From Sulfurifustis variabilis (lineage in GTDB: Bacteria > Pseudomonadota > Gammaproteobacteria > Acidiferrobacterales > Sulfurifustaceae), in assembly GCF_002355415.1 (NCBI RefSeq), contig NZ_AP014936.1, forward strand, positions 1,426,001-1,490,000: a stretch of DNA of 64,000 nucleotides. The letters are read 5' to 3'. Made by a program: the position numbers and the translations under genes. Within the stretch, counting starts at the first letter, position 1; every line of letters starts with the position of its first letter. Under the pieces are notes generated by a model that was not told where the DNA came from, did no database searches, and was given only the letters and a program-made list of their open reading frames with translations. Positions 37,897 through 47,253 of this stretch are shown in pieces.

Positions 37897-39078
37897 TCAA
37901 GCGCTTTCTCTGCAGCGCTTTGCTACGCGGCCATAGGCCGAAACTTGCCTGTACGTCTCAAGCAGCATCGCGTAGTTCCGGGCGGGGGTATATTTCGCTT
38001 CGTACATCGCCCGGGCCGCTCGGCTCATGCGTGCCATCTCGCTCGGATTGTTCTCGGCCCATTGGATCTTTCGGGCAAGATCGGATGCATTTCCCGCCTC
38101 AAAGAGAAGCCCGGTTTCGCCATCTTCGACGAGCTCAGCCATGGCACCCAGGCGGCTGGCGATCACGGGAAGCCCCGAAGCATAGGCCTCGACCAGAGCA
38201 CGCGGAAAGCTTTCGTGACAAATGCTGGGGAGAATCAGATATCGCGCCGTTCGCATCTTTTCCAGAACGTCTTCCGATCTTTTCCAACCCAACAGATTCA
38301 AATTAGGGTTGCCGGCTAGCGTCGATTGTTGCTCGCCAGTTCCCATTACGTCGATCCTGGCTGACGGGACCTGTTTCGCAGCTGCCGATAATACTTCCGT
38401 CCCCTTCTCGGGCGACAATCTTCCCACATACAGTCCACTGTCTCGCCTTTCCGTAAGTGGAGCGACGGGGGCATCTACAAAGTTAGGCTTTACCACAATT
38501 CTTTGGTCCGGAAGTCCGCCTTCTATGAGCTTTTTGCGAGAGAACTCGCTGAGAGCGATAAATCGTGAAACGTGCCTTCGGTAAGTGCCGACTGCACGGT
38601 GGAACGCCATCACGCTGAACAAAACACCAGTTTGGACCAAGGATCCTCGATAACAACGATAACGAAGAGCGTCCCACGGCAGCCCTCCGATACAGTTTTC
38701 GCAAATCCGGCCGTTTCGTAAGAGCATCGCCTGTGGGCAAACGAGTCTGAAGTTGTGGACCGTTTGAACGACTGGAATACCCGACCGGCTCGCAGCCCAG
38801 TAAATCGCAGGCGAGATGAGTGGGAAAGTGTTGTGAACGTGTATGACGTTCGGTCGATAGTCGGAGATCGCTGCTGCAATATCGCGCATAGTGCGCGTTG
38901 ACCAGATCGCATTTATGGCAATAGCCGCCGAAGATCCGGAAGTTGTTAGGTCACTGTTATCGCGGAAGTACGTCGCTACTTCGTGCCCGTGACTACGCAG
39001 AAGTGAGACTTCGTCTTCAACGACGCTATCCTCACCTCCTCGCTGCTGATAACGATTATGTACGATGATTATCCGCAT
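37897..39078 (-). CDS. Glycosyltransferase family 4
   Basis: The 393-residue protein has the GT-B fold. The N-terminal half contains HNRYQQRGGEDSVVEDEV and VIHVHNTFPLISP; the C-terminal half has GRLSPEKGTEVLSAA and the donor-binding ESFPRALVEAYASGLPVIAS. It adds a sugar to the lipid-linked exopolysaccharide unit on the cytosolic side; sugar identity is unknown. The start overlaps the end of the upstream glycosyltransferase by 23 bases. It is the last gene before the terminator. Confidence 0.85.
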   Translation of the reverse strand: MRIIIVHNRYQQRGGEDSVVEDEVSLLRSHGHEVATYFRDNSDLTTSGSSAAIAINAIWSTRTMRDIAAAISDYRPNVIHVHNTFPLISPAIYWAASRSGIPVVQTVHNFRLVCPQAMLLRNGRICENCIGGLPWDALRYRCYRGSLVQTGVLFSVMAFHRAVGTYRRHVSRFIALSEFSRKKLIEGGLPDQRIVVKPNFVDAPVAPLTERRDSGLYVGRLSPEKGTEVLSAAAKQVPSARIDVMGTGEQQSTLAGNPNLNLLGWKRSEDVLEKMRTARYLILPSICHESFPRALVEAYASGLPVIASRLGAMAELVEDGETGLLFEAGNASDLARKIQWAENNPSEMARMSRAARAMYEAKYTPARNYAMLLETYRQVSAYGRVAKRCRESA

Positions 39079-40279
39079 CTACCTGGCCAACAGCTTGGTC
39101 AGCGGAAGCTGTATCGTTCCCTGGAATCCCCATAACCCGTCGCACTGACCCGACCAACCGTTGGGAATAATGCTCCAGTGTGTAATCTGCCATCGTTTTG
39201 GCCAGACGTTGCCTGCGATTTGGGCCTGGCTCTTTTTGAACCGCTGAGATGGATAGCCGAATGGCTCTAGCGATATCTCGAACCTCATTGGGATCCACCG
39301 TCCATCCATTATGTCCCGCCTGTATAAAATTCGCGGCGCTGCCATCCCGCTTACTAGCAATCGCGAAAAGACCACAATGCAGTGCTTCACCAAGCGCAAT
39401 CGAAGCTGCGTCCGATAATGATGGGAGAACAAAAACGTCAGCGAGGGCGAAACAGCGTGCTAAGTCATCGCCCTCCAAAAATCCTGTAAAGTACACTTTC
39501 ACTTTCTCTAAAGTTGACGCCTTAGTTTCGAGCTGTTCCCTGAGTGGCCCATCTCCCACCACTAGTAATCCAATTGTTTGCCGCAGCTCAGGACCAATCA
39601 GACCGCAGGCATCCAGAAGTCCAGTAACATTCTTTCGGTCGTTCAGAGCGCCAACGAAGAGAATCAGCACGGAAGGATAGGTCGAACGCTCTGCGTCAAA
39701 ATCAGCATCAGCGCGCAATTTTTGAACTCGCTCTACGAAGTATTTGGAATCGCCAACGTTATAGCCAATGTCTATCTTAGTTGAAGGGACGCCGTACTTT
39801 TGCATTAAGTAGTCTTTCGTCAAACATGAATAGACAAAGTATCTGTCCATTCTCTTGATCAAGAAGCCGAAGAGGACGTCACGCCAACCATGAGCGTCAG
39901 CGGCATGCCAGTGCCGCGCCTCGTATCTGATAATCGGGATACCCCGTTTCCGACATTGATACCAAAGAACCCATGAAGCATTCGATCCAATCAAATCAGC
40001 GCCAAGAAAGACTACGTGAGGGCGAAACTTGTTTAGTAATGAAGGCACTCCCCAAGAAAAATGAAGCGTCTTTTCCTCACCAATCCGCAGATGCAGCCCG
40101 CTTAGTACTGTGAACGGATACCTTGGCGCAGATTCGTCGATCCGCCAACTGCGGTTGCTTTCGCTTTCTGCAATGTATGCAACATGAAGGTCAACTTCGG
40201 ATTGGCTGGCAACCTCGTTAAAAAGCGCAACCCGGTATGGCGCCATGATGTTGGATAGAGCAAGCAGCCGTATAGTCAT
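39056..40279 (-). CDS. Glycosyltransferase family 4
   Basis: The 407-residue protein has a GT4-like GT-B fold. It begins LLALSNIMAPYRVALFNEVA, typical of family 4 acceptor domains, and has the C-terminal donor site VFVLPSLSDAASIALGEALH, where the usual EG acid pair is replaced by SDAAS. NDRKNVTGLLDACGLI marks the interdomain region. It overlaps the upstream gene by four bases (ATGA). The sugar and linkage are unknown. Confidence 0.8.
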   Translation of the reverse strand: MTIRLLALSNIMAPYRVALFNEVASQSEVDLHVAYIAESESNRSWRIDESAPRYPFTVLSGLHLRIGEEKTLHFSWGVPSLLNKFRPHVVFLGADLIGSNASWVLWYQCRKRGIPIIRYEARHWHAADAHGWRDVLFGFLIKRMDRYFVYSCLTKDYLMQKYGVPSTKIDIGYNVGDSKYFVERVQKLRADADFDAERSTYPSVLILFVGALNDRKNVTGLLDACGLIGPELRQTIGLLVVGDGPLREQLETKASTLEKVKVYFTGFLEGDDLARCFALADVFVLPSLSDAASIALGEALHCGLFAIASKRDGSAANFIQAGHNGWTVDPNEVRDIARAIRLSISAVQKEPGPNRRQRLAKTMADYTLEHYSQRLVGSVRRVMGIPGNDTASADQAVGQVDADNHRT

Positions 40280-41448
40280 TGGGCTTTGAGCGCAATCAGA
40301 AATTCTTCTATCTGGTTTATGGCGTCTTGTGGAAAGAGTGATCGCATTTTGCGCTTGGCTGATTCAGTGGCTGTGCGCGTCGTTTTCGGGTGCCTGGTTG
40401 CTTCGACGATGGAGGATGCAAGCAGCTTCGGGTCGGGGTATGGAACTATTTGTACTTCGCCATTGCCGAAAAGCTCCTCGATCCCCCCGACTTTCACGCA
40501 AACGACGTAGAGCTCAAAATGTATCGCTTCCCAAATTGCGCGAGGAAATCCTTCCACGGTGCTGGCAAACAAGAAGAACTCGTGTGATTCATAAAGGCGC
40601 GCCAGCTCCTGTGGATTGTTGACATAGCCGTGAAACCGGACCCGATCCTCCAGCCCCAGCTCGCTGGTTAATGCTTCCAGAGCTCTTCGCCGGTCACCAT
40701 CGCCGACAATCGTAAGGTAAAAATCGGCGCCCGATTGCTGCAGGAGCTTTGCCGCTTCGAGGATGCACTCGAGGTTCTTCTGTCTCCTCAAGTGAGCTAC
40801 GCACAAGAGGCGAAAGGGCCGGGCGCTACCGTAGGTCGGTAGCTCGCGCGCTGGCGAAGCAAATGTCAGTAAGGGCGAGACCGGCGCTGTCATCGTAGTC
40901 AAGCCGTGAGGCTTGTACTTTGCGAAAAGCCGTGGACCGGTCACGACTCGCAGGTGAGCATGATGCATTGCCAAGTGTTCCAACCACAAGAAGAGATGGC
41001 GCTGAACGCGCGATCGTCCCTCTGAGCGAAAGAGCGCATCCCGATCGGTGCCGCAATAGGCAATCGTTTTCTTGCCCAGTATGCGCGCCAAAAGAAGATA
41101 TACGCTGCCGCGGGCAGTATTGACGAAGCTGAACACAACATCCGCGCCAGCTATCTCAAACATAGCCTTCCAGATACGCGCGAGCGTTCGAAAGGGCCGT
41201 GAGACGATGAGAGACTCCATCCCGTGCACTAGTTGGATGTTGTGGCTTGAAAAGCGAAATCCATAGTTGACGGTGGTACCGTCATTGGCGAACTCACGAG
41301 CGATGATTATCACCTGCTCGAAAAACCGAGCGAGACCGTCCAGGTAACGGCCATCATTGTCCTGAAACCGCTTTTCACCGCCTTCGAGGATCCAGCCGGC
41401 GCGCGATATGACCACGAGTTTGCGGAAGAGGGGTCGAACGCTGGTCAC
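40276..41448 (-). CDS. Glycosyltransferase family 4
   Basis: The 390-residue protein starts with a GTG that overlaps the upstream stop (GTGA); a longer open frame is a shadow of that gene. GT4 features are LLCVAHLRRQKNLECILEAA and the donor motif FASTVEGFPRAIWEAIHFEL with the conserved EG and E. It is part of the tightly packed glycosyltransferase run. Confidence 0.82.
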   Translation of the reverse strand: MTSVRPLFRKLVVISRAGWILEGGEKRFQDNDGRYLDGLARFFEQVIIIAREFANDGTTVNYGFRFSSHNIQLVHGMESLIVSRPFRTLARIWKAMFEIAGADVVFSFVNTARGSVYLLLARILGKKTIAYCGTDRDALFRSEGRSRVQRHLFLWLEHLAMHHAHLRVVTGPRLFAKYKPHGLTTMTAPVSPLLTFASPARELPTYGSARPFRLLCVAHLRRQKNLECILEAAKLLQQSGADFYLTIVGDGDRRRALEALTSELGLEDRVRFHGYVNNPQELARLYESHEFFLFASTVEGFPRAIWEAIHFELYVVCVKVGGIEELFGNGEVQIVPYPDPKLLASSIVEATRHPKTTRTATESAKRKMRSLFPQDAINQIEEFLIALKAQ

Positions 41449-42563
41449 TTTCTGGCCTCGTAGAGGGCCTGATAGCGGTCTACCGCGACGCCCAAGCTGT
41501 ATGCGTTGCAGACCCGCCGCCTTGCATTGCGGCAAATAAGCTCGCGATAGGGCCGGTTGGTCAGCACTTCATCGATGGCGTGCGCCAAGGCATTATGGTC
41601 ATTGGGAGGATAGAGTATCCCGAGATCGCGGCTATTAACGATTTCGACGTTTCCTCCCACTCCTGTTGCGATCACAGGACGGGCCATGGCCATGGCCTCG
41701 AGTAGCGACAAACTGACACCTTCGCTCAATGATGTCATGACGTAAGCATCGAGGCTCGCCAGAACATTGGCCACGTCGCGACGCGCGCCTGTAAAGAAGA
41801 ACCGCTGTTCCACTCCGTAACTACGTGCAAGATCGCGTAGAGCAGTCTGGTCACCCCGACCGACAACGACGAAGTAGGCATGCGGATGGTGCTTGATCAC
41901 CTCTGGAGCCGCTTCAATCAATAAGCGATGGTTCTTTACGGGGCTTAGAGTGCCAACAGCGCCGATAAGTAGTGCCCGGGGGGGTAAGCCGAGTTCAGCC
42001 TTTAGTGAACCATGTCCATGAACGGAGGGATCGAAGTGCCGGGTGTCGACTCCGTTAGGTATGACCTCGACGAGCTCGGAAGGCAGGCGGACATTTGAGA
42101 TCAGTGCTTTTCGAATGTCTTCGGATACTGCAATCACCCGCTCATTGATACGCGAGCTACATCTCGCGACGATGTGTTTGAAACGACCGCGCAGGCGTTG
42201 AGGGCCAACCCACTCGTGGACACTTTCCACGGTTGAGTAGACCGGCCGGAGGCCAACGCCCAATGCAATGAGTCGACCGACGAGATCGGCATGGAATAAT
42301 TTTGTATGGATGATGTCATAGCGATTCTTGCGCACAAGCCGTGCCAGTCGGAGATAAGCGCGGAGATCGTAAAGCGCGTTGAAGCCCATCATATGGATCC
42401 GCACGCCAGCCCGCGCAAACTCCGCCTCGAGTTGCCCGCTTCCGTAGAGGCAGGCGACATCCGCTGTGAAGCGACGTTTGTCGAGTTGCTGAAGCATTGA
42501 TAGCAGGAAAGTTTCTGCGCCACCCGGCTCCAAATTACGAACGATGTAGAGGATCCGGATCAT
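41445..42563 (-). CDS. Glycosyltransferase family 4
   Basis: The 372-residue protein begins ILYIVRNLEPGGAETFLLSM, the classic GT4 start with GGAE, and has VGTLSPVKNHRLLIEAAPEV and MTSLSEGVSLSLLEAMAMAR with the conserved EG/E pair. Overlaps of four bases with both neighbours indicate coupling in one operon. Confidence 0.88.
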   Translation of the reverse strand: MIRILYIVRNLEPGGAETFLLSMLQQLDKRRFTADVACLYGSGQLEAEFARAGVRIHMMGFNALYDLRAYLRLARLVRKNRYDIIHTKLFHADLVGRLIALGVGLRPVYSTVESVHEWVGPQRLRGRFKHIVARCSSRINERVIAVSEDIRKALISNVRLPSELVEVIPNGVDTRHFDPSVHGHGSLKAELGLPPRALLIGAVGTLSPVKNHRLLIEAAPEVIKHHPHAYFVVVGRGDQTALRDLARSYGVEQRFFFTGARRDVANVLASLDAYVMTSLSEGVSLSLLEAMAMARPVIATGVGGNVEIVNSRDLGILYPPNDHNALAHAIDEVLTNRPYRELICRNARRRVCNAYSLGVAVDRYQALYEARK

Positions 42564-43801
42564 CCGATCTTCGTTCGCCGAGGCGCAAGTTCGTCCGCGG
42601 GGCGGCCCGCCGGCTCCTTTTCGTCGAGCCGGTACACTTCTCGCATATAGCGATCAGCGATCCGTTCAATAGAGAAACGCTCCAGGGCGTCCAACCTTGC
42701 ATTTTGTCCAAACCGATAGCGCAGCCCGTTGTCTTCGATGAGTTCGGATAGCTTTCGAGTGAAAGCGGCAACATCTCCGAAATCGACAACATGGCCGTCG
42801 ATGCCTTCCCGTACGATGTCCTCGACCCCATCCGCCCGGAAAGCGATGATTGGTTTGCCGGCGGCCTTCGCCTCGAGCAGGACATTGGGAAGTCCTTCAT
42901 TGTTACCTGCAAACACGCAGATGTCGCACAGCCCGTTTAATACCGCTAACTCGTCTTGAGGCAGGCTTCCAAGGAATTTTACTCGACCGCGGAGTCGCAA
43001 TTCGCCCGCTTGTCGAATGATACGGTCGCTATAGATGGAGTTGTGAAAAGGGCCGGCTAGGAGAAGATATGTTCGTTCCCAAAGGTTCACATAACGCAGG
43101 CGTAGTTCAGCTAATGCGGCCAGTATCAGGTGTTGGTTCTTGCGCTTGTCTATGACCCCGGTACATAGAAGCAAGATGCTGTCAGCCGGCAAGTCCTTAG
43201 TGCTGGACATTTCGCGTCGGTCGCCAGCCGATCGCGGGGCGAAGCGTTGTACGTCAACGCCGTTGGGAATTAGGTGCACGTGAGAGTGAGGCAAAGCGAG
43301 AGACAAGAGCCCACGGCGGAGAGGAGAGGAGATTGCAATGAAGTCATTAATAAGTCGAAGGGCCAGGCGGCGCAACGGTGCCAGTACTCCGCCGTCACCG
43401 AATTCGCTGTTTTCGGCGCCGCCCTTTGTCATCTTCTGGACTACCCGAAGCCCGAAAAGCTTTCCAACTGCTACGCAGACGAACTGCGACTTACAAAAGC
43501 CGTGGATATGGAGAGTCGAGAATCGCCGAGAGCCAAATACGAGAAATGCAAAGAGGGCGACCGCAAATGTCCAAGGCCCTCTACCCACGCGATGAACAAG
43601 CGTGCCGTGCTCAAGCGTTCTGCTGTAGAGACGCCGATCGAGAAAGTTCGGTACTGCAAACTCGCAAATAACGCCGCGTTCACGCAAAGCTGTAGCTAGA
43701 GAGAGAGCTTGCACAGCAGCCCCGGAAAAACGCGGTGGAAAAACAAAACAGATCATAAGGACGTGCTTCGACCCTTGTCGCTTGTAGGCCAAACTTGTCA
43801 T
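42560..43801 (-). CDS. Glycosyltransferase family 4
   Basis: The 413-residue protein has the GT4 pattern FVFPPRFSGAAVQALSLATA at the start, VIDKRKNQHLILAALAELR in the linker and VFAGNNEGLPNVLLEAKAAG at the donor site. An internal ATG at MICFVFPP is an alternative start. It begins one base after the flippase gene ends. Confidence 0.85.
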   Translation of the reverse strand: MTSLAYKRQGSKHVLMICFVFPPRFSGAAVQALSLATALRERGVICEFAVPNFLDRRLYSRTLEHGTLVHRVGRGPWTFAVALFAFLVFGSRRFSTLHIHGFCKSQFVCVAVGKLFGLRVVQKMTKGGAENSEFGDGGVLAPLRRLALRLINDFIAISSPLRRGLLSLALPHSHVHLIPNGVDVQRFAPRSAGDRREMSSTKDLPADSILLLCTGVIDKRKNQHLILAALAELRLRYVNLWERTYLLLAGPFHNSIYSDRIIRQAGELRLRGRVKFLGSLPQDELAVLNGLCDICVFAGNNEGLPNVLLEAKAAGKPIIAFRADGVEDIVREGIDGHVVDFGDVAAFTRKLSELIEDNGLRYRFGQNARLDALERFSIERIADRYMREVYRLDEKEPAGRPADELAPRRTKIG

Positions 43802-43802
43802 G

Positions 43803-45095
43803 TCAGCGAGATACCAGAGACATGGCTGACTTCCAAAGAGCGGATGCGTCAGTGCGACGTGGCCGCAAAATTTCCGTGGATCGGGATCCGGTAAGTCGCG
43901 TGAAGATTCTCAAAGCGAACAGCATTTCAGCCAGTGCCCCGAAAAGTGCGGAGATTACGGCCCCATAAATCCCAATAACGGGAATCAAGACTAGATCGAG
44001 TGTGAGAATGACCAGAAAGCCCAGCGTTGCCATCTGTACAAACTGGCTGGCGCGACCGGTCGCTACGAGATACATCACGAGCATGCGCTGCACGCTCAAC
44101 GGGATAAGCGCCAGCAGGAGAATCTGCAGTGGGGTAACGGCATCCCTGAATTCGCTGCCGTATATGAGTGGCACCAGCAGCTCTGCGAGCAATATGGCTG
44201 CTGCAACGATGACGCTCATGAGAACGAGGAGCCTCCGTATTGCGCTGGTCACAAGATCCTGAGGCGCATTGCCGCTTTGCGCCAATTCAGGAACGAGGAT
44301 TGTTCCAAGAGAAACCGGAACCACGCGGATGCGATTCGCGAGATTTCGACCGAGCGTCAAGATGCCGAGAGCACTCGCACCGGAAAAATGAAACAGAAGT
44401 ATTTCGTCCGCCTTCTGTCCGCCAACACGCAGAATCGATCCTAATTGGATCTTGGCGCCGTAGGTGATACTTTTTCTCAATAGGCCCAAGTCCGGCCGGA
44501 AGCTGAAGTGGCCATTTCTGCTGAGTATGGTAAGGATGTAGATAGAGGTCGCAGCAGTGGCGATGATCTGCGAAAGCACGAACCCCCAAAGCGTCATGTC
44601 GAGAACGAAAACGGCTGCGAAGGCCGCAGTGGCATAAGCAAACGTTTGAATCACTTCACATCGACGGTAAACGGCGTGTTGTTTGAGCGCGTTGAAGATG
44701 TTAGCGCCGTACATGTTAAGAATGCGCAACGGAAGATCCATCAGAGGGACCATGATCTCGAGGGTCCCGAGACCCGCTGGCACGAAACTCGGGAAAGTGC
44801 GAAGAGCGGCAAGGACGAGCCCGAGGACAAGAGCCGAACCCAATATGCTGACGAGAACGGAATTGGCGACTAGCGGCCGCGTGAGCGCGGGTTCACGGGC
44901 GGCGAAGTAAAGGTTGGCATTGCCCAGGCCGAGACTCAATGGACCGGCCAGGACGCTGGGCAGCCAAAGCATTAACGTGTACATACCGAGCGCCGCCGGG
45001 CCAAGAACGCGAGCAATCAGGATTCCGGTGGCAATATTCACCGGCAGGAGTGAATAGCGCGTCAAAACAAGCCGCGCTGTGTTGCTTGCGATCAT
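43803..45095 (-). CDS. Polysaccharide flippase (Wzx-like, MOP superfamily)
   Basis: The 430-residue protein has about twelve to fourteen membrane helices. The start NTARLVLTRYSLLPVNIATGILIARVLGP is typical of oligosaccharide flippases (helix 1 with arginine before GP). It would move the finished undecaprenyl-linked unit across the inner membrane for polymerisation. It sits between the methyltransferase and the glycosyltransferases. Confidence 0.83.
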   Translation of the reverse strand: MIASNTARLVLTRYSLLPVNIATGILIARVLGPAALGMYTLMLWLPSVLAGPLSLGLGNANLYFAAREPALTRPLVANSVLVSILGSALVLGLVLAALRTFPSFVPAGLGTLEIMVPLMDLPLRILNMYGANIFNALKQHAVYRRCEVIQTFAYATAAFAAVFVLDMTLWGFVLSQIIATAATSIYILTILSRNGHFSFRPDLGLLRKSITYGAKIQLGSILRVGGQKADEILLFHFSGASALGILTLGRNLANRIRVVPVSLGTILVPELAQSGNAPQDLVTSAIRRLLVLMSVIVAAAILLAELLVPLIYGSEFRDAVTPLQILLLALIPLSVQRMLVMYLVATGRASQFVQMATLGFLVILTLDLVLIPVIGIYGAVISALFGALAEMLFALRIFTRLTGSRSTEILRPRRTDASALWKSAMSLVSR

Positions 45096-45105
45096 CGAGG
45101 TGTAC

Positions 45106-45840
45106 TTATGGCTTCTCGAATTCGAATCGCTTCTTGACCAGTGCGTACTGCATCGCTTGAAACCGCCAGTTGTTCCTAACGAACGGATTGAAAAACGCGG
45201 ACATCACGTTTATGAGAGCGCGGTTCAGCTTGTTTCTGTGAAAGAACTCCATCCAAAAAACGGGGTGCGAGTACGAAAAGCATGCGTCGGGGAAAACTTG
45301 GCGAACCAACTGCTTATATTCGTCGGGGAACCATTCTGCTGCATGCATCGGATCCAGTGGCTGCTCAGTTAGGCGTATCGGGGTGCTGATCACCGCGGCG
45401 CCTCCCGGCACCAATACTCTTCTAATCTCCTCAAGAAGCAGCAGTGGTTCTCTAACATGCTCGATGACGTCGCTCGAAACGACAGCGTGGAAGAAGCCAT
45501 CCGGATACTCGGAGTTGTACGCAGAAATCGTACGGAACTCCGCGTCACTTCCGCGGCGCTCGTGCGTGTCCTTAGCCAATCGGATGGCCAGATCCGAAGT
45601 GTCGACACCATACGACTTGGCACCTTCACACCAAAGCAGCCAACTAAGCACACCGTCGCCGCATCCAAGGTCCAACACCTTCTTGTCATCAAGGCCGCCA
45701 GTCGCCTCACTCAAAAGCGCGAGGCAGTGTTTATAGCGTGCTTTTACGAAAGCATTTGATCTTGTCGGATGCAGCGAAATTTGCTGCCAATGATAGGCGC
45801 CCTTAGTTTTGTACTTCGTGAACTCAATCTCGCTTGCCAT
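45106..45840 (-). CDS. Class I SAM-dependent methyltransferase
   Basis: The 244-residue protein carries the SAM-binding motif I VLDLGCGDGVLSWLLW, an acidic motif II near YGVDTSDLAI and motif IV FHAVVSSDVIEHVREP, followed by LLLEEIRRVLVPGGAAVIST. It may O-methylate a sugar of the repeat unit or cap the chain; the acceptor is not evident. It lies 25 bases after the polymerase gene. Confidence 0.85.
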   Translation of the reverse strand: MASEIEFTKYKTKGAYHWQQISLHPTRSNAFVKARYKHCLALLSEATGGLDDKKVLDLGCGDGVLSWLLWCEGAKSYGVDTSDLAIRLAKDTHERRGSDAEFRTISAYNSEYPDGFFHAVVSSDVIEHVREPLLLLEEIRRVLVPGGAAVISTPIRLTEQPLDPMHAAEWFPDEYKQLVRQVFPDACFSYSHPVFWMEFFHRNKLNRALINVMSAFFNPFVRNNWRFQAMQYALVKKRFEFEKP

Positions 45841-45865
45841 GTGGCTCGTCGTCCCTCATTCGTTT

Positions 45866-47251
45866 TCATCGAGAGTTCGATTGAAGAGCGGCTGGGTTAG
45901 AATATCCGGTCTGCTGCCTCTCTTGCTTGGCGGTTTCCTTATCCTGGTAAGGAGCGAACGTGCTAGGCAGGTCTGGTGAAAGCGAAGCGATTGGTAAGGG
46001 TTTAGCTAGAACGGCGGACAGTGCCACAAAAATAAAGAAGATCCGGTAGTCGAAGCCAAAGTTATCGAATACCCCGCCCGCAAGAAACAAAGCGATTCCT
46101 ATAAGCGTCGCGTCAGCGAAAGCGTGACGCTCGGGGTCAACGTTGCGACGCCTATAAACACTCCGGTGATTGAGCCATACGGAAACGTATAGGCCGAAAT
46201 AGAGAAGCGCGCCCACGATGCCCGTCTCGCTTAAGACCTGTAGCCAGGTGGAGTGAAGCGCGCTGTGTTGGACCCGAAGTCCGCCGATGACGGGCGAGCG
46301 TCGAGGATGACGGAAACTGTCATAGCCGGCGCCAAGGACGGGATTGTCGAGGAACCGTTGCCAAGCTACTGGGTAAATGACGGAACGTCCGGAGCTAAAA
46401 GCACGAAGATCATCGTCTGTCAGTTTTCCTCCGCGCTGCTGTCCTGGAAGGCGAAGAAGTTCCTCGCCGTATCGCGTCGCCGCCGCTAAGGTTAGCCCGA
46501 GTATCAGGGCTGGAACGAGGAGTAGCCACCATTTCGCGCGAATTCGTCCGCGTGCCACATAATAGAGAAAGAGTAGGACAGCTATTCCCGCTAGCGTTCG
46601 GCTGAGCCGGGTTAAGACGAATGCGGCAAAAAGAAGCATCAGAAAAGTCGCAAACCGCTTCTGCCATTGCTTGTCTGTTGTGTTAATGAGGGCGACGAGT
46701 AGGGGAATAGAGAGCGCAACGTGAAAGCCTGGTTGGATGCGTCCGCCGTCGCTAACGTTCGCCATCACGGTACCGGCCGTGATTAAGCGTTCCGCCGTTT
46801 CCTGCAGCACGATCGCAAGACTCGCAGTAACGAGTACCCAAGCCAAGGTGCGTGCTCGCGTCACAACGTCGCCAGAAGCCAAGTAAAGCAACATGACAAG
46901 AAAGAATGCTGCGTTGTTTAGCACCTCGGGGTGGTTACGGCCCATAATTAGAAGGCTCGATGCGAGCAGGTAACCCAGAAACAGATACGTAAGAATCGTG
47001 GTTCGTGAGAAGAGGGCTGCCCTATGTACTCGTATGCGACTGGTGGCAACATGGGCTAGCATCGCCAAAATGGTGAGTAACACCATAAGCTTGTTGATGC
47101 TCAGGAACGGGAGAAATTCTCCCACGTCCGTGATTTTGCCGACCATCCAAGTATCGGCAGCGAGATAAAGCATTCCGAGCGTAGGGAAGAAGAGAGTGCC
47201 GATCGCCACCATGGCGAGCAGCGGGAGCACGAATAGCAGGTAAAGGTTCAT
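45866..47251 (-). CDS. O-antigen ligase/polymerase-like membrane protein (Wzy_C family)
   Basis: The 461-residue protein has ten or more helices and the large periplasmic loop typical of the O-antigen ligase/Wzy family, with VAWQRFLDNPVLGAGYDSFR and the conserved histidine region VQHSALHSTWLQVLSETGIVG. In an exopolysaccharide locus this protein probably polymerises units at the periplasmic face; ligase activity is the alternative. It starts 2 bases after the beta-helix gene. Confidence 0.82.
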   Translation of the reverse strand: MNLYLLFVLPLLAMVAIGTLFFPTLGMLYLAADTWMVGKITDVGEFLPFLSINKLMVLLTILAMLAHVATSRIRVHRAALFSRTTILTYLFLGYLLASSLLIMGRNHPEVLNNAAFFLVMLLYLASGDVVTRARTLAWVLVTASLAIVLQETAERLITAGTVMANVSDGGRIQPGFHVALSIPLLVALINTTDKQWQKRFATFLMLLFAAFVLTRLSRTLAGIAVLLFLYYVARGRIRAKWWLLLVPALILGLTLAAATRYGEELLRLPGQQRGGKLTDDDLRAFSSGRSVIYPVAWQRFLDNPVLGAGYDSFRHPRRSPVIGGLRVQHSALHSTWLQVLSETGIVGALLYFGLYVSVWLNHRSVYRRRNVDPERHAFADATLIGIALFLAGGVFDNFGFDYRIFFIFVALSAVLAKPLPIASLSPDLPSTFAPYQDKETAKQERQQTGYSNPAALQSNSR

Positions 47252-47253
47252 GT

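Noticed and set aside
43274-43699. 141-codon plus-strand frame inside a glycosyltransferase gene
   Set aside because: Antisense to a well-supported GT4 gene with no recognisable features.
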